From: Acholoe squamosa
Lineage: Eukaryota > Annelida > Polychaeta > Phyllodocida > Polynoidae
Reading direction: 5' to 3'
DNA length: 64,000 nucleotides
NCBI GenBank assembly: GCA_949317995.1
Contig: OX439037.1
Location: forward strand, 23,247,182-23,311,181
Part shown: positions 23,471 through 34,000 of the stretch, piece after piece
Position numbering within the stretch: the stretch's first letter is position 1
How the letters are laid out: the number at the start of each line of letters is the position of its first letter
Translations under genes and position numbers: made by a program
Notes under the pieces: generated by a model
The model's input: only the letters and a program-made list of their open reading frames with translations
What the model was told of the DNA's origin: nothing
Databases searched by the model: none

Positions 23471-24505
23471 ATTTTGATCTAGAAGGAATTTTTCATTTCT
23501 GTTTTCAGTTTTGGGTTTTTGGTGAGTATCCCCAAAAATTGGCATAAACATCTGCAAATTTTGATTAGTTTTGCATTTTAAATGAGACCATTGAATTCTG
23601 TATCAAAAATTAGCTTAACATATGTTTATAATGATTTTAGAGTAATTTTGCCCTCCAATGACCCCTGGTAGCCAAATGGGGAATTAAAAATCCCCCGCGG
23701 AGGGGTGTTCTCCCTTGATGGGTCACTATTAAAATCCAGCAGCATATGATGACATATACACAATTCTATCGCTAAAAAAGAACTGTTCAGAGTGAAATTC
23801 CACTTTAAAATGTTTGATTTAGCATCGTTGACGTCTATTTTACCAAAAAACTGCCCACAACTCAATTATGGGCAAAACATTGATTAATTCATTTCACACT
23901 ATTACGTGTTTAACAGCTCTCCTGTAGCACTCTTTTCTTTACCTGTAGATTAACCACATCTTGTTCAATTCCCGCGGTAAATCTCTGATAACTAGCTCAA
24001 TCAACACTCTCTCCTGTACCCCAGTCTTACCTGTTGGTGCCATGGAGCTGTGCTATCAACGTTATCTATTTCTTACACACCTGTAGATGTATGTGTAAAC
24101 TAAGAATATACACCTGAGGTAGGCCTATATTGATCTCTTGTTGTTCTCTTTGATCTGCAGAAGACAGTCACTCTGTGTGGAGTAAGTATATACATGTACA
24201 CCTGCAGTATATTGGCGTCATATCTTGTTACTCTCCACCGTCTTTGAATGACAGTTACTCCGTATTAGAGATATCCACAGGGGTATTTCATCAGTTCTTG
24301 TTTCCCCTCTTAACCCTAGTTACTTCCCAGCAAATACAAAGGATAGTAGTATATATAGTTGACAATAGAGGACGAGGTATAGAAGGTGGTGTATACATGT
24401 ATCCCAAGGTGAATGGGAGGGGGGGATTCAGCATTTCGAGTATTATGGAAGCACTAAAGATTCGCCCACTCTAGAGATTGGCATACTTATCGGAACTTTG
24501 CAGCT
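23471..24505. other. Non-coding stretch, nothing recognised
   Basis: Contains possible splice-like text (TTTGATCTGCAG near 24160) but no exon that can be supported. Confidence 0.4.
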
Positions 24506-24751
24506 ACCGTAATCTCCCGCGTATAAGGCGCGTTATATAGGCCAAACAAAATGCTGCTGGGTCTTATACGTGGGAGGTAAATTGCCTTGAGTTTGGGGTG
24601 CGCCTTATAGGGGGGTATTTTTTTACTATAGAACAGTACTCAACTAACAAAAATCTGCCCTCAGAGGTGCGCCTTATATGTGAAACAGATCTCCCTGAGT
24701 TGGGGGTGTGCCTTATAGGCAAGCTGCGCCTTATATGCGGGAGATTACGGT
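24506..24751. mobile_element. TIR element / MITE (CCGTAATCTCCC family), copy 2
   Basis: Starts ACCGTAATCTCCCGCGTATA and ends with the inverse (TATATGCGGGAGATTACGGT), about 246 bp. TA flanks both ends, which is compatible with a TA target duplication. The interior has several GCGCCTTATA copies. No transposase. Confidence 0.75.
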
Positions 24752-27372
24752 AAGAGTATTTGAAAGAATTTTGAAAAAAGAAATTCGTTGTCCTACTTGG
24801 AAACCCCGATATCTATTTTCAAATCACAACATTGGACGTGGATAATTTGATGTCAAATATCAAAGCTTTGTTATTAAACTTTTGATACTCGATGCCAACA
24901 TTTCTCCGATCCTGGGCTTGTCTGTCGCCTCTAGGTCGGTGAAGTCACTGACCTGTTTCAGGTCCGTGGTTAAGTCGATGGGACCTTTTCCTGAGTTCTG
25001 AATTTTTTTTCAACCATCAGCACAAGAAGCTGGGCTTCCAATCACTAAATCATAGAATGCAATGGCAAATTCATACTGTCCCAGCTTACGATGTTCATGA
25101 CAAATAAAAATATTTTACTAAAAAAAATATTTCCCTCCCTCCCTCATGGGCCTGAAAAATCCCACCCTCTGGACAGGAAGCGAACATATTTTAAGGGTGG
25201 CCTGGTTGCAGGAAAATTTCTCGAGCTTTGATGCCAATCAAAACGCTTAAACAACTGTTTTTCTCTACATATATGTGCAACAGAGCTTTTTCATATGGTT
25301 CAGTATGTAACCGACATCTATTCGATGTAAATTCCCAGCCCAATTATGTCATAGTTGGACTGTAGATTGCCATTTAGATGGCTCGATCCATCACGTTCTT
25401 CATCCAGACCTATACTTGGGGCTCCCAAGGGGACCCCCCTGACGTCACAATGTCGCCAAAATTCAAGGGTTCAGGTCACATGTCACATTTTTAGGGAAAA
25501 TAATGTCGAAAAATAAAGCCATGACTCAAAATTCAAGGCTTCAGGTCACATGTCACTTCTTTAGGAAATGGACATGTCACATGTCACTTTTAAAAGGGTG
25601 CAATGTCAGAACGTCACCTCAAAATTGCCAAATGTCGCCAGTTCGTTTTTTACCCCTTGGAGGCCACATACTTTGGCAGGGAGCTAACTTGCACGCACAT
25701 CAGGCCTATATGGACTACTTACGCCACCTGGTAGCACAATACACTACTATCGAAATGCAGATTTACACTGCCGCCACCTGGTAGTCTGCAGCTGTCTATG
25801 AAACATTATCAGGAGATATCATATGTCTACAAAAAATGTCACATCATGAAAAAGTTCTTTTATGACAGATGATATTACACGTTTACAGTATTTACTGTTA
25901 CAAATAGACCAGAGGGATGTTCCTTACAACTTCAAGTTCAACTTAGCATCGACATCAACTGCCATTACAAAAAGGCATCCTGAATCCTTCAAAATTATGT
26001 CACATTTGCATTTGGTCATTTCATTTCTCTATCTGCCCCAAACTATTCTACAGAATTGTTAATAGAATAATTTACCATCTATGTTACAGTTTTACAGGCT
26101 TCTTTCCCGATTGATGGAAACACATCTTTTTTTCTTCTTGGCCGCCTGAGCTCAAAGCTTCACCTGCACCTTGTACACTCTACCAGTTGTCTTAATTCAT
26201 AGACAGGGCCAATCTATAACATGGGTCCAATGACTAAGTCCTAAGTCCTAAGTCCTACTGTCCTACATGTAGGACGGTAAGCAATCCCTCATATCTCTGG
26301 ACACGGTGCAGATAAAGGTCCGAAATTTTGAACAGGGCATATTTGGTCATATATTAGTCTACTGATCAATTTTTGTCACTCTATGACAAAATTTGCCACT
26401 TTAGGGTTATCTGGGTTAAAGGATATCTTGCTCTAATCCTAAGCCAAAACCATACTGGGCCAATGACACGGTAAAGAGCCTGGGGGGGGGGGCACTCATT
26501 ATGTGTTGGAGACACGGGTGTGTGGCGGGCAAGGCCACTTTTTGGCCGAAATCCCTCTCACCAATGGTCTCATCTTTGCAAAAGAAATCCCTCTCACCAA
26601 GGCTCACCTTTTGTCAAAATTCCTCTCAAAAAGAGCCCCTTTTTCCAAATTTCAATCTTGCGCGACAAAATTTGTGTCGATTTTCGGAAATTTCACCAGA
26701 GAAACCTGACATAAATGGATACTTTTGGCAAATATCCCTCTCAGCAAGGGTCACTCTCGGTGAAAATCCCTTAATTTTACCAAGGGTAAGGGTAGTCACA
26801 GGTCCAGCCGCAAAATAGAAAAAAAAATATAATTTTATTTTTATTTTTTTCCCTCTGGCCGCTGGGATTTTTCAAGATTTTTGATAAAAAATTATAAAGA
26901 AAGTACATGGTTTTGTGCAAACACACAACGGTTTTCAATCTCTCCTACATTTCATTCCTCAAACAGTAATTTTTAGTGTCAAAAGTTGACTTTGATAGCC
27001 TGAAAAGTAGTAATCTGGGTGGATTCTTTTTGCCTATTTTTGCCTATGGCGGCTGGGATTATTTGGTCTCAAAATCAAACTTTTTTAATTTTTTTTACCT
27101 TTGGCCTCCCAAATTTCAAGCTCAAAAATCCCGTAATCCAAGTTATTATAATAACATGGACTAAAAAGTTGTCCCCAGGGTTGTCAAACAATAAATCCGA
27201 AAGTACTTTAGTGTACATATGTGATATACTTCTTCATTTGTTTCTGGTATATACTCATTGGAATCATAAGAATATTCAGAAGCAACATCTGTAATTCACC
27301 ACATTTGTGATACAAATGTATGCTGCTGTGCCTCTATAGAGGTTAGCGTACTTCCTTCATATCCAAACTGCT
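24752..27372. other. Non-coding stretch with small local duplications
   Basis: At 25450-25600 the text AATTCAAGG-TTCAGGTCACATG is duplicated and TCACATGTCAC occurs three times. At 26230-26275 CTAAGTC is repeated three times. At 26545-26770 CCCTCTCACCAA-like text recurs. No gene was recognised. Confidence 0.5.
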
Positions 27373-27376
27373 ATAC
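27373..27376. repeat. Target site duplication ATAC (left)
   Basis: ATAC directly precedes the left LTR (TGTCAA) and is repeated directly after the right LTR at 43953-43956. A 4-bp duplication is usual for Gypsy/errantivirus-type integrases. Confidence 0.85.
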
Positions 27377-27770
27377 TGTCAATGGACCATTCTGGGTATT
27401 ATATTTATTTTTCATATTTACTAAATTCTTCGCCATATAAAACCTGAGCTCTGCCCATGATCCACACTCAACAATCTCCTGCATTCCCCAACAGGAACCA
27501 GGATGTATTACTCATGACAAACACGCCTCCTCCATGACACTCTGTGACATAAGATACAAGGATGTAATAACATTCCAACCTTATCTACGCATACACAGTG
27601 TAACTGGAGGAAGTGCGATCCACCTGTGGTGCCATATTTGGAATGAGAGAATATTTCACAATCTCCTCTCAATCCTCATCAACATGACTAACTCACAGGT
27701 GGCAATCTCTCCCTATGACACGTGTCCCTATTTCATTGAGCCACGTGTATAGAATATTTCACAACACTGT

Positions 27771-27820
27771 GAGCTGCTCAAGTCTTTCATATAAAAGGCA
27801 GCTTGAGCAGCTCCCAATCA
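27771..27820 (+). promoter_or_regulatory. LTR core promoter with TATA box inside an inverted repeat
   Basis: TATAAAAG lies at 27790-27797. It is framed by a perfect 12-bp inverted repeat, GAGCTGCTCAAG (27771-27782) and CTTGAGCAGCTC (27802-27813). Transcription would start near 27820. The 3' LTR has the same arrangement, with TATAAAAG at 43716-43723. Confidence 0.7.
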
Positions 27821-27954
27821 TCTCTCCCAACTTACACCTTACACCTATACCTAGAACCTACGACAGGTTGAGCTATAGGATCAGAGGCAGAGCTTAGATC
27901 TTGGCGAGTGTTATCATTGTTACCACCTTTATGAAACACTCATGTCAGCTATGC

Positions 27955-27960
27955 AATAAA
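27955..27960 (+). terminator. AATAAA polyadenylation signal in the LTR
   Basis: AATAAA lies about 135 bases downstream of the predicted start, which gives a plausible R region. The copy in the 3' LTR (43881-43886) would end the genomic RNA. Confidence 0.7.
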
Positions 27961-28029
27961 AGGATCAACTGAACTTCCCTGGATTCCGTGTACATTCACT
28001 TCACCACATGTAACCGTCCGTTGACACGA

Positions 28030-28047
28030 TGGTGGATGAACCCTCCA
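28030..28047 (+). other. Possible primer binding site
   Basis: TGG begins 4 bases after the 5' LTR end (TGGTGGATGAACC), as expected for pairing with a tRNA 3' CCA end. I could not assign the tRNA from memory. Confidence 0.4.
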
Positions 28048-28078
28048 AGAATATCCCACTACCAACCTCTCATTAAAC

Positions 28079-29917
28079 ATGAGCAATAGTGAGACATCAC
28101 CTAAGGAGCCAACTTCAGAACAACGCACCTTTACATCACCTGGGCTAGACGCGCCCAACCACCCCACAAGTGATACTACACATCCCCTCCAGAGACAAAC
28201 TTCATCTCCAGACGCACTGACATTGGACCCAGTTTTACCTATAGCACTGCAGGCCCACGTATTACAACCTGTGAGTACCGGTATTGAACAATTTTCCTCT
28301 ACAATAGTGGATCACAACACTGGAGCACACACCAGTACCCCAGTATCACTACCTGCACCAGGACTAGACATCACCTTACCTGGCTACTCACAAGTAAATT
28401 CACCGCCACTAAGACTTTCTGGTATAACTAGCCCAACCTCTGAAGTACCTGTGGACAATACACAAAGCCACCTGTACCTCGACCCACACCTGGAGGACAG
28501 AACACCAGAGCTTCAAGCCGCCCTCCAGGACATAACTCCCCCACAACCCACAACACCTAGTGCAGCTGCATCTGCAGCACAAACTGACCCAAGTGTAACT
28601 TCACATAAACCACCAGTTTGTGAGGAGCCAGTGGTTGTAGACACAGACTCTGACGCTTCCCTAGACGCTGATTACTGGAGAGACAGAATCGGATCAGCAG
28701 TTTCTAGGTGGAGAGCAGCCTATGAAAACGGTGTAGGCAGGGTTTCCAATAACGACTCTGGACACCCGGTAGGAGACAATCCAAACTTCTCACTCAATAT
28801 TAATAGACTATTGGACGAGTGGCTTGACCCTACCGTTACCCAGCCAAACCGATACCAATCCACTTCTAAAGAGGAGGACCTGTACCCCCCACCTGTGTAC
28901 ACACCTACACAGCCACTTAGAACCAGGTCAGTGGACTCACCACCAAGACAAGGCTCTAGATTTAGAAGGAGGGCCCAATCAAATTCACCTCTTAGAAGAA
29001 GAACCCCCACTGGTTACAGACTACTGAGAAGTGTGGACGGAGCTACAAGTAGGTCTCACCTCGTAGCTACAACCCCGCTACTCAACAGAGGCAATAGGAC
29101 GCCTTACAACTCACCTCTCCCCATCAATTCACCTGGAGGAGATACTGAAGTGACCTTTCCCCGCCGACCCAACATGGCAATGTCCAGAAGTCACCCCCCT
29201 CAGTATGACCAGGAGGACATGAGAAGAAGTCTTGTCAGAGACTGTACAAGCGCCGTCAGCGAATCTCTCTCTGAGCTACTGGCCAAGCACGTGAGCACCC
29301 TATCCACTGAAATTAAAAATCATGGACAGGAACACTCAGACCAATTGGCTAGAGTACACCTCAGGTTAGATGACATGGAACGTTGGAAGGAGCATATGGA
29401 AAGCAACACCGCCCATAATTTCAGGCAGGCAGAACAGAGCAATATGGAAGTTCTCAGAAGATCCGAGGATTTCACATATCAAATGACTGACCAGCTCAGC
29501 AAAAACATGGACTCAATGAGGCTCGACCTAATGAGGGCCATTCAAAGCCATTCAAAGGATGCCGACGCCACCAACTCCAACCAAACCGCCACCGGCGCCC
29601 AAGGTAATTCAGGACAGGCACAATCCACTCCACCTTACCCCACGGCACCGGACTACAGCACCAACCACAACGACATGACAGGAGCAGGTATGAGCCCACC
29701 ACATGCCTTCAACAATCAATACACGGCATCACATGCACTGCACCAATCTCCAACAGCTGGTGCACCAAACACCCACCAGGGGGCGACAACGTCTTGTAAC
29801 ACAGCGCCTAATCCAAATCAACACGGCGGCCATGTGGTTAATGGTGTTTACAGTCCCCAAGGACACACAAGCAACCATTCTGGACTACCGTATCCTCCTA
29901 GATATATGATCATATAG
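28079..29917 (+). CDS. ORF1: Pro/Ser/Thr-rich protein upstream of gag with late-domain motifs
   Basis: The first ATG after the LTR opens a 612-residue frame that ends with TAG at 29915-29917. The protein is Pro/Ser/Thr-rich and acidic in the first half, has an Arg-rich stretch at about 285-325 (FRRRAQSNSPLRRR), and a likely coiled-coil segment at about 385-480 (LSELLAKHVSTLSTEIKN). Three short motifs match retroviral late (budding) domains: PPVY at 271-274, PTAP at 521-524 and PPRY at 606-609, right at the C-terminus. Ordinary Gypsy elements have no such ORF before gag. I infer a matrix-like or assembly role, expressed alone or fused to gag by frameshifting. No family was recognised. Confidence 0.8.
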   Translation: MSNSETSPKEPTSEQRTFTSPGLDAPNHPTSDTTHPLQRQTSSPDALTLDPVLPIALQAHVLQPVSTGIEQFSSTIVDHNTGAHTSTPVSLPAPGLDITLPGYSQVNSPPLRLSGITSPTSEVPVDNTQSHLYLDPHLEDRTPELQAALQDITPPQPTTPSAAASAAQTDPSVTSHKPPVCEEPVVVDTDSDASLDADYWRDRIGSAVSRWRAAYENGVGRVSNNDSGHPVGDNPNFSLNINRLLDEWLDPTVTQPNRYQSTSKEEDLYPPPVYTPTQPLRTRSVDSPPRQGSRFRRRAQSNSPLRRRTPTGYRLLRSVDGATSRSHLVATTPLLNRGNRTPYNSPLPINSPGGDTEVTFPRRPNMAMSRSHPPQYDQEDMRRSLVRDCTSAVSESLSELLAKHVSTLSTEIKNHGQEHSDQLARVHLRLDDMERWKEHMESNTAHNFRQAEQSNMEVLRRSEDFTYQMTDQLSKNMDSMRLDLMRAIQSHSKDADATNSNQTATGAQGNSGQAQSTPPYPTAPDYSTNHNDMTGAGMSPPHAFNNQYTASHALHQSPTAGAPNTHQGATTSCNTAPNPNQHGGHVVNGVYSPQGHTSNHSGLPYPPRYMII

Positions 29918-31035
29918 CACACTCCACACCGGTAGTGCACCAGGGAGGATACCATGGCGCTGAGTATACCAGATTTCCCCCTAGTAGAATTGACAGCGAC
30001 AAGCTCACATCTGCCCAGCTAGGATCATTCAATAAGCCTGAACCCTTTGACAAACCAACGCCCTACAGGTCTGCAGCAAAATTTCTGACTGAATTTAAAT
30101 TCTTCATAAGGAATGTGCACGCCAAGAGGCCCGACCTACATGCAACTTGCCTGTACACCTTTCTCAAGGGAAGGGCAGCTCAGTGGTTTTTCAGCAATAT
30201 AATGGACAAGCCCATTATGCAAAACAATGACGCCGTCTATGAAGCTTTCTTGGCGAGGTTTGGCACTCCCGACCTCAGCACCATCCTCAAAGGATACAGA
30301 GCCAGGAAGCAAAAGCCAAATGAAACCACTGAGGACTACCTAGCAGACATGACCATGTTGTTGTCCAACAGCAGCCTGGACGAGGCCTCACAAGTGGACT
30401 ACCTTGTAAATGGCCTCAGACCCGAGCTGAAAAATGTTGTTGTAGCCAAATCTCCCAAAACCTTGCTGGAAGCTGAACAATTGGCCATAAATCAAGAACT
30501 AAACCTCGAAGCCATAAAAATTGCTCAGAACAGCTCAGCAGAGTTATGTGCTGTAGGCTACAACAAGAACAACGACAGATCCAGAAAGGATAAATATCAG
30601 CGCGACCACAAGAAAGAAGACAGACTGCCCAGTAGTAATTACAACAAACAGTATGAAAATAAATTCAAAAACGGCCACAGAGGAAGGTCCAAATCTTCGG
30701 ACAGATCCAATCCAAAGGACTACAGATCTAATTCCAAAAATAGATCCGACTATAAGTCCCCAGGAAGAGATAGGTCAAAAGATAGATCAGAACAAAGATC
30801 AAGATCCTCTGATAGCAACAAAAGTTTCGTTTTCATACCAGTTGCTGGACAGCCAAACAACAATAAGAATGTTTCCTTCATGGTCCCAGCTGACTTCACC
30901 ATCCCAGACAATTGGGTACAACAGTCATTAAAGAAGTCTAGAGATCCAACCCCAGGCAGGAATTACTCCAGGAGCCATTCGGGATCTCAGTCTGAGGCAG
31001 ACAATGACAGCCCCAACAACACACAAGATGAATAG
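29902..31035 (+). CDS. gag: Gag (retrotransposon capsid domain)
   Basis: The frame is open from 29902, in the -1 phase relative to ORF1 and overlapping its end by 16 bases. The capsid-like domain includes FNKPEPFDKPTPYRSAAKF, LYTFLKGRAAQWFFSNI, FLARFGTPD, YRARKQKPNETTEDYLADM and VDYLVNGLRPELKNVV, which fit the Ty3/Gypsy Gag fold. The C-terminus is strongly basic and Arg/Ser-rich (DYRSNSKNRSDYKSPGRDRS) and has no CCHC zinc knuckle. The first in-frame AUG lies inside the capsid domain (in SNIMDKPIMQ), so the domain must be reached by frameshift, splicing or non-AUG initiation. It ends in a UAG after which the same frame continues as pol. Confidence 0.9.
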   Translation: MYDHIAHSTPVVHQGGYHGAEYTRFPPSRIDSDKLTSAQLGSFNKPEPFDKPTPYRSAAKFLTEFKFFIRNVHAKRPDLHATCLYTFLKGRAAQWFFSNIMDKPIMQNNDAVYEAFLARFGTPDLSTILKGYRARKQKPNETTEDYLADMTMLLSNSSLDEASQVDYLVNGLRPELKNVVVAKSPKTLLEAEQLAINQELNLEAIKIAQNSSAELCAVGYNKNNDRSRKDKYQRDHKKEDRLPSSNYNKQYENKFKNGHRGRSKSSDRSNPKDYRSNSKNRSDYKSPGRDRSKDRSEQRSRSSDSNKSFVFIPVAGQPNNNKNVSFMVPADFTIPDNWVQQSLKKSRDPTPGRNYSRSHSGSQSEADNDSPNNTQDE

Positions 31036-31071
31036 GGATCAGGGGAAGGCACTCAAGCACCTAGTGACCCC
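31033..31071 (+). promoter_or_regulatory. Candidate UAG readthrough signal between gag and pol
   Basis: Gag ends at UAG (31033-31035), directly followed by GGA, a 6-base spacer in all, and then a stem: GGGG (31042-31045) can pair with CCCC (31068-31071), and CACU (31050-31053) with AGUG (31063-31066). Pol is in the same frame with no other stop. This layout resembles the gammaretroviral gag-pol readthrough site (UAG-GG plus downstream structure). Confidence 0.65.
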
Positions 31072-34000
31072 GACCCCAACCGGACCACGACCATCGAATT
31101 ATCCAAGGACACTTCTCGAGATGCTGATGCACAAATGAATTCAGTAGACTCCCAATCATCCAGTTCGGATTATACCAACTTCTTGAATACCAATGAGACT
31201 TCAGACTCCAGTGATGACGAGGACGAGTACGAGGACCAGAGCCAAAGGACCTCAATCCTGAAACTGAGGATCAAATCTGAGCAGTATGGGCAGCAAGGTA
31301 AGGCCATTTACGTTGATACAGAATTAACCAAAGGTGCAGTTTCTGTAGACATAAATAACCACTTGTATAGAGCTCTTGTTGACTCAGGCGCCTCACTTTC
31401 CTTTATTAGCCAAAAAATGGCTGACAAAATCGCGAGCACACCAAATTTTAAACACGGGAGACGCGCGCGACTGACAGTTTTATTGGCTTATAAAACCCCC
31501 ATCCAAGTAAATCACTCCATAACTGTAACTTTCCTCATTGGTGGCCATGAATTCAGATCCAGATTCCATGTGGTACCTGAACTGAACCATCCCCTAATTT
31601 TAGGAGTAAATTTCATGACCAAATACAAAGCCAAAATTTCCTTTGGACCGACCCCCCCATCGCCCAACTACATCAGGGCGAACAAAAATGTTGATATCCC
31701 ACCAAACACTGAAGCCACTTTCAATGCGGTCGTGATAGGGAACAGCAACATTGTGGGAAAAACTGGATTGACTGAGAACTCAGGTTCTACCCTACCGGTA
31801 CTTATTAAGCACGCAATAGTTAAACCTAGATCAGACCTTAAAATAGTACCAGTAACAGTAGCTAACCCAAATGACTTCCCCATCAAGATAAAAAGACACA
31901 TGAACCTCAGTGTATTTAGACTTTTCAACATCAAAAAGGCTGTACCCATTGGTGCACTCAATAGCGCCCATTCACTCAACAGTGTAACAACAGAAAAGGA
32001 CTTATTCCCAATCAATTGTGGAGAGGATCCCATGGACCAACTCCCCAAAGGGAATGAACCTTTGAAGTATAAAATCTGTGAAAAACTCTCTGAAATTCAA
32101 AGACAACAGATCAAAAACATTGTTGAGGCCAATAGGCAAGCCTTTGTCCTAAATGAAAGCGCCATAGGTCTCAATGTAGAAAATGAAGTCAAGCTGGAAT
32201 TAAAGCCAGACTTCAAACCCTGCAACAGACCGTCGTATAGGATGTCCCCCCACAAAGAAATTTTTCAAAGGGAACTCCTGAAAAAACATTTAGAACAGGG
32301 GATAATAGAAGAGTGTACCAAACCCTGTGAGTGGAACTCACCTGCCTTTTTAGTGCCAAAACCACAAGGTGACAGGTCAGTAGCCTCTGGTTGGAGAATT
32401 GTAGTTGACTACAGATGGGTAAATGAGAATTTAAAAACTTTCTCTTACTCATTCCCCAGAGCTGACGACCTCATGCAGCAGATAGGCAGAACGGGCGCCA
32501 AGTATTTTTCCAAATTGGATGTCTACAGCGCCTACCACCAGATTCCCCTAGCAGAAGAATCTAGGCCACTTACCACTTTCTCCGCCAATGGCACGAGATA
32601 CATGGCAAAAGTTCTCCCTATGGGACTCAAAACTTCAGGCCTATCCTTCATGAATGTAATGGAGCAACTTCTCATGAAATGCAAGTATAAAAATGCTGTA
32701 GCATATGTAGATGATGTAGCCATTTACAGCCCCACGTGGGAAAGGCACTTACAAGATCTGGACGAGGTTTTAAAACTTTTTATCAGAGGTAACATCAAAC
32801 TGAAATCAGAAAAGTGCGAATTTGGAACTACCAAAATGGAATTTTTGGGTTTCAATGTAGACCAGCATGGTTTGTCACCATCCCCGGACAAAATAGGACC
32901 TGTCAAAACCTTCCCCCCACCTAAAAACATCCATGATCTTAGATGTTTCAATGGTATGGCGCAGTTTTACAAAAGGTTCATCAGAGGTTTTGCTCATGTC
33001 ATGAAGCCCCTTTATGAGGCGACGAAAAGCACCTTTAAATGGACCGCTGAGTGCCAGAGAGCCTTTGAGAAAATTAAAACTGCTATCTGTACTGAAGCTG
33101 TGCTGAAATTCCCGGACTATAATAGACCTTTTGTCATTTTTACTGACTCGAGCAACTACAGCCTAGGAGCTGTAATCACTCAAGTAGACGACTACGGTTT
33201 CTATAGACCGATTGAATTTGCAGGGAGAGGCTTGACACCTCAAGAGTCTAGGTATGGGATAACTGACAAAGAACTGTTAGGAATAGTTTTTGCAGTCAAA
33301 AAGTTCCACCATTATGTGGATGGAACTCACTTCAAAGTATACTCGGACCACACCGCCCTGGTTTCCCTTTTCAACAAAAAGGAAAACATAACCAATGGAA
33401 GGTTAGCCAGGTGGGTCGACACAGTCATGTCCTACGACTTTGAAGTCAGATACCTGCAAGGCAGAGCCAACATTGTGGCAGACTTCCTTTCCAGAAGGAA
33501 ATACTCGCCCAGCTCTGATGATCCAATTCCCATCAGGTCTCAAGGTAGAATAATACTCCCTCCTAAATCAGTCAGATTCTCCAACATCACCATGACCAAA
33601 GTCTTCAAATCAAATGACCCAATTCCCAAAAATCCAGTCCTCATGGGACCACCTAGGTCCATACTAAAAGGAGGACAGATTTGGGGTAGCACTTCCAAGA
33701 AGCCAAAGGGCGTGATTGCCAAGAAAGGTAGCTCTGAGAGAGAAAAACTCAGCTCCAATCAAACCGTGCCCGAGCTGTGCATTCTAACTCGATCTAAAGC
33801 CAAGTTACCAGATCCAGTCACACCCCCTCAGCCCAGCAAATCAACCAGAAGTAAACAGACCCGCCCCCCTAAGGTCAAGGACACCAAGACCAAAACAAGG
33901 GGCCGACCACCAAAATCTAGGTCACCCAGAGTATCAGTGAAATTAGCTAATACCAGAAGGGCTAAGCTATCACACAAAGTGCTACCCATGGCTGAACGAG

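Larger units (their letters stand above)
27377..28026 (+). repeat. 5' LTR, 650 bp
   Basis: Starts TGTCAATGG and ends CCGTTGACA, with a perfect 6-bp terminal inverted repeat (TGTCAA/TTGACA). It matches 43303-43952 at every position I compared. It contains two CACGTG E-boxes (27719-27724 and 27742-27747), a TATA box at 27790 and AATAAA at 27955-27960. The short frames inside are identical in both LTRs and are unlikely to be genes. Confidence 0.97.

Noticed and set aside
27534..27897. 72- and 60-codon frames, repeated identically at 43460-43823
   Set aside because: They lie inside the two LTRs and overlap promoter and R regions; identity reflects the LTR repeat, not gene duplication.
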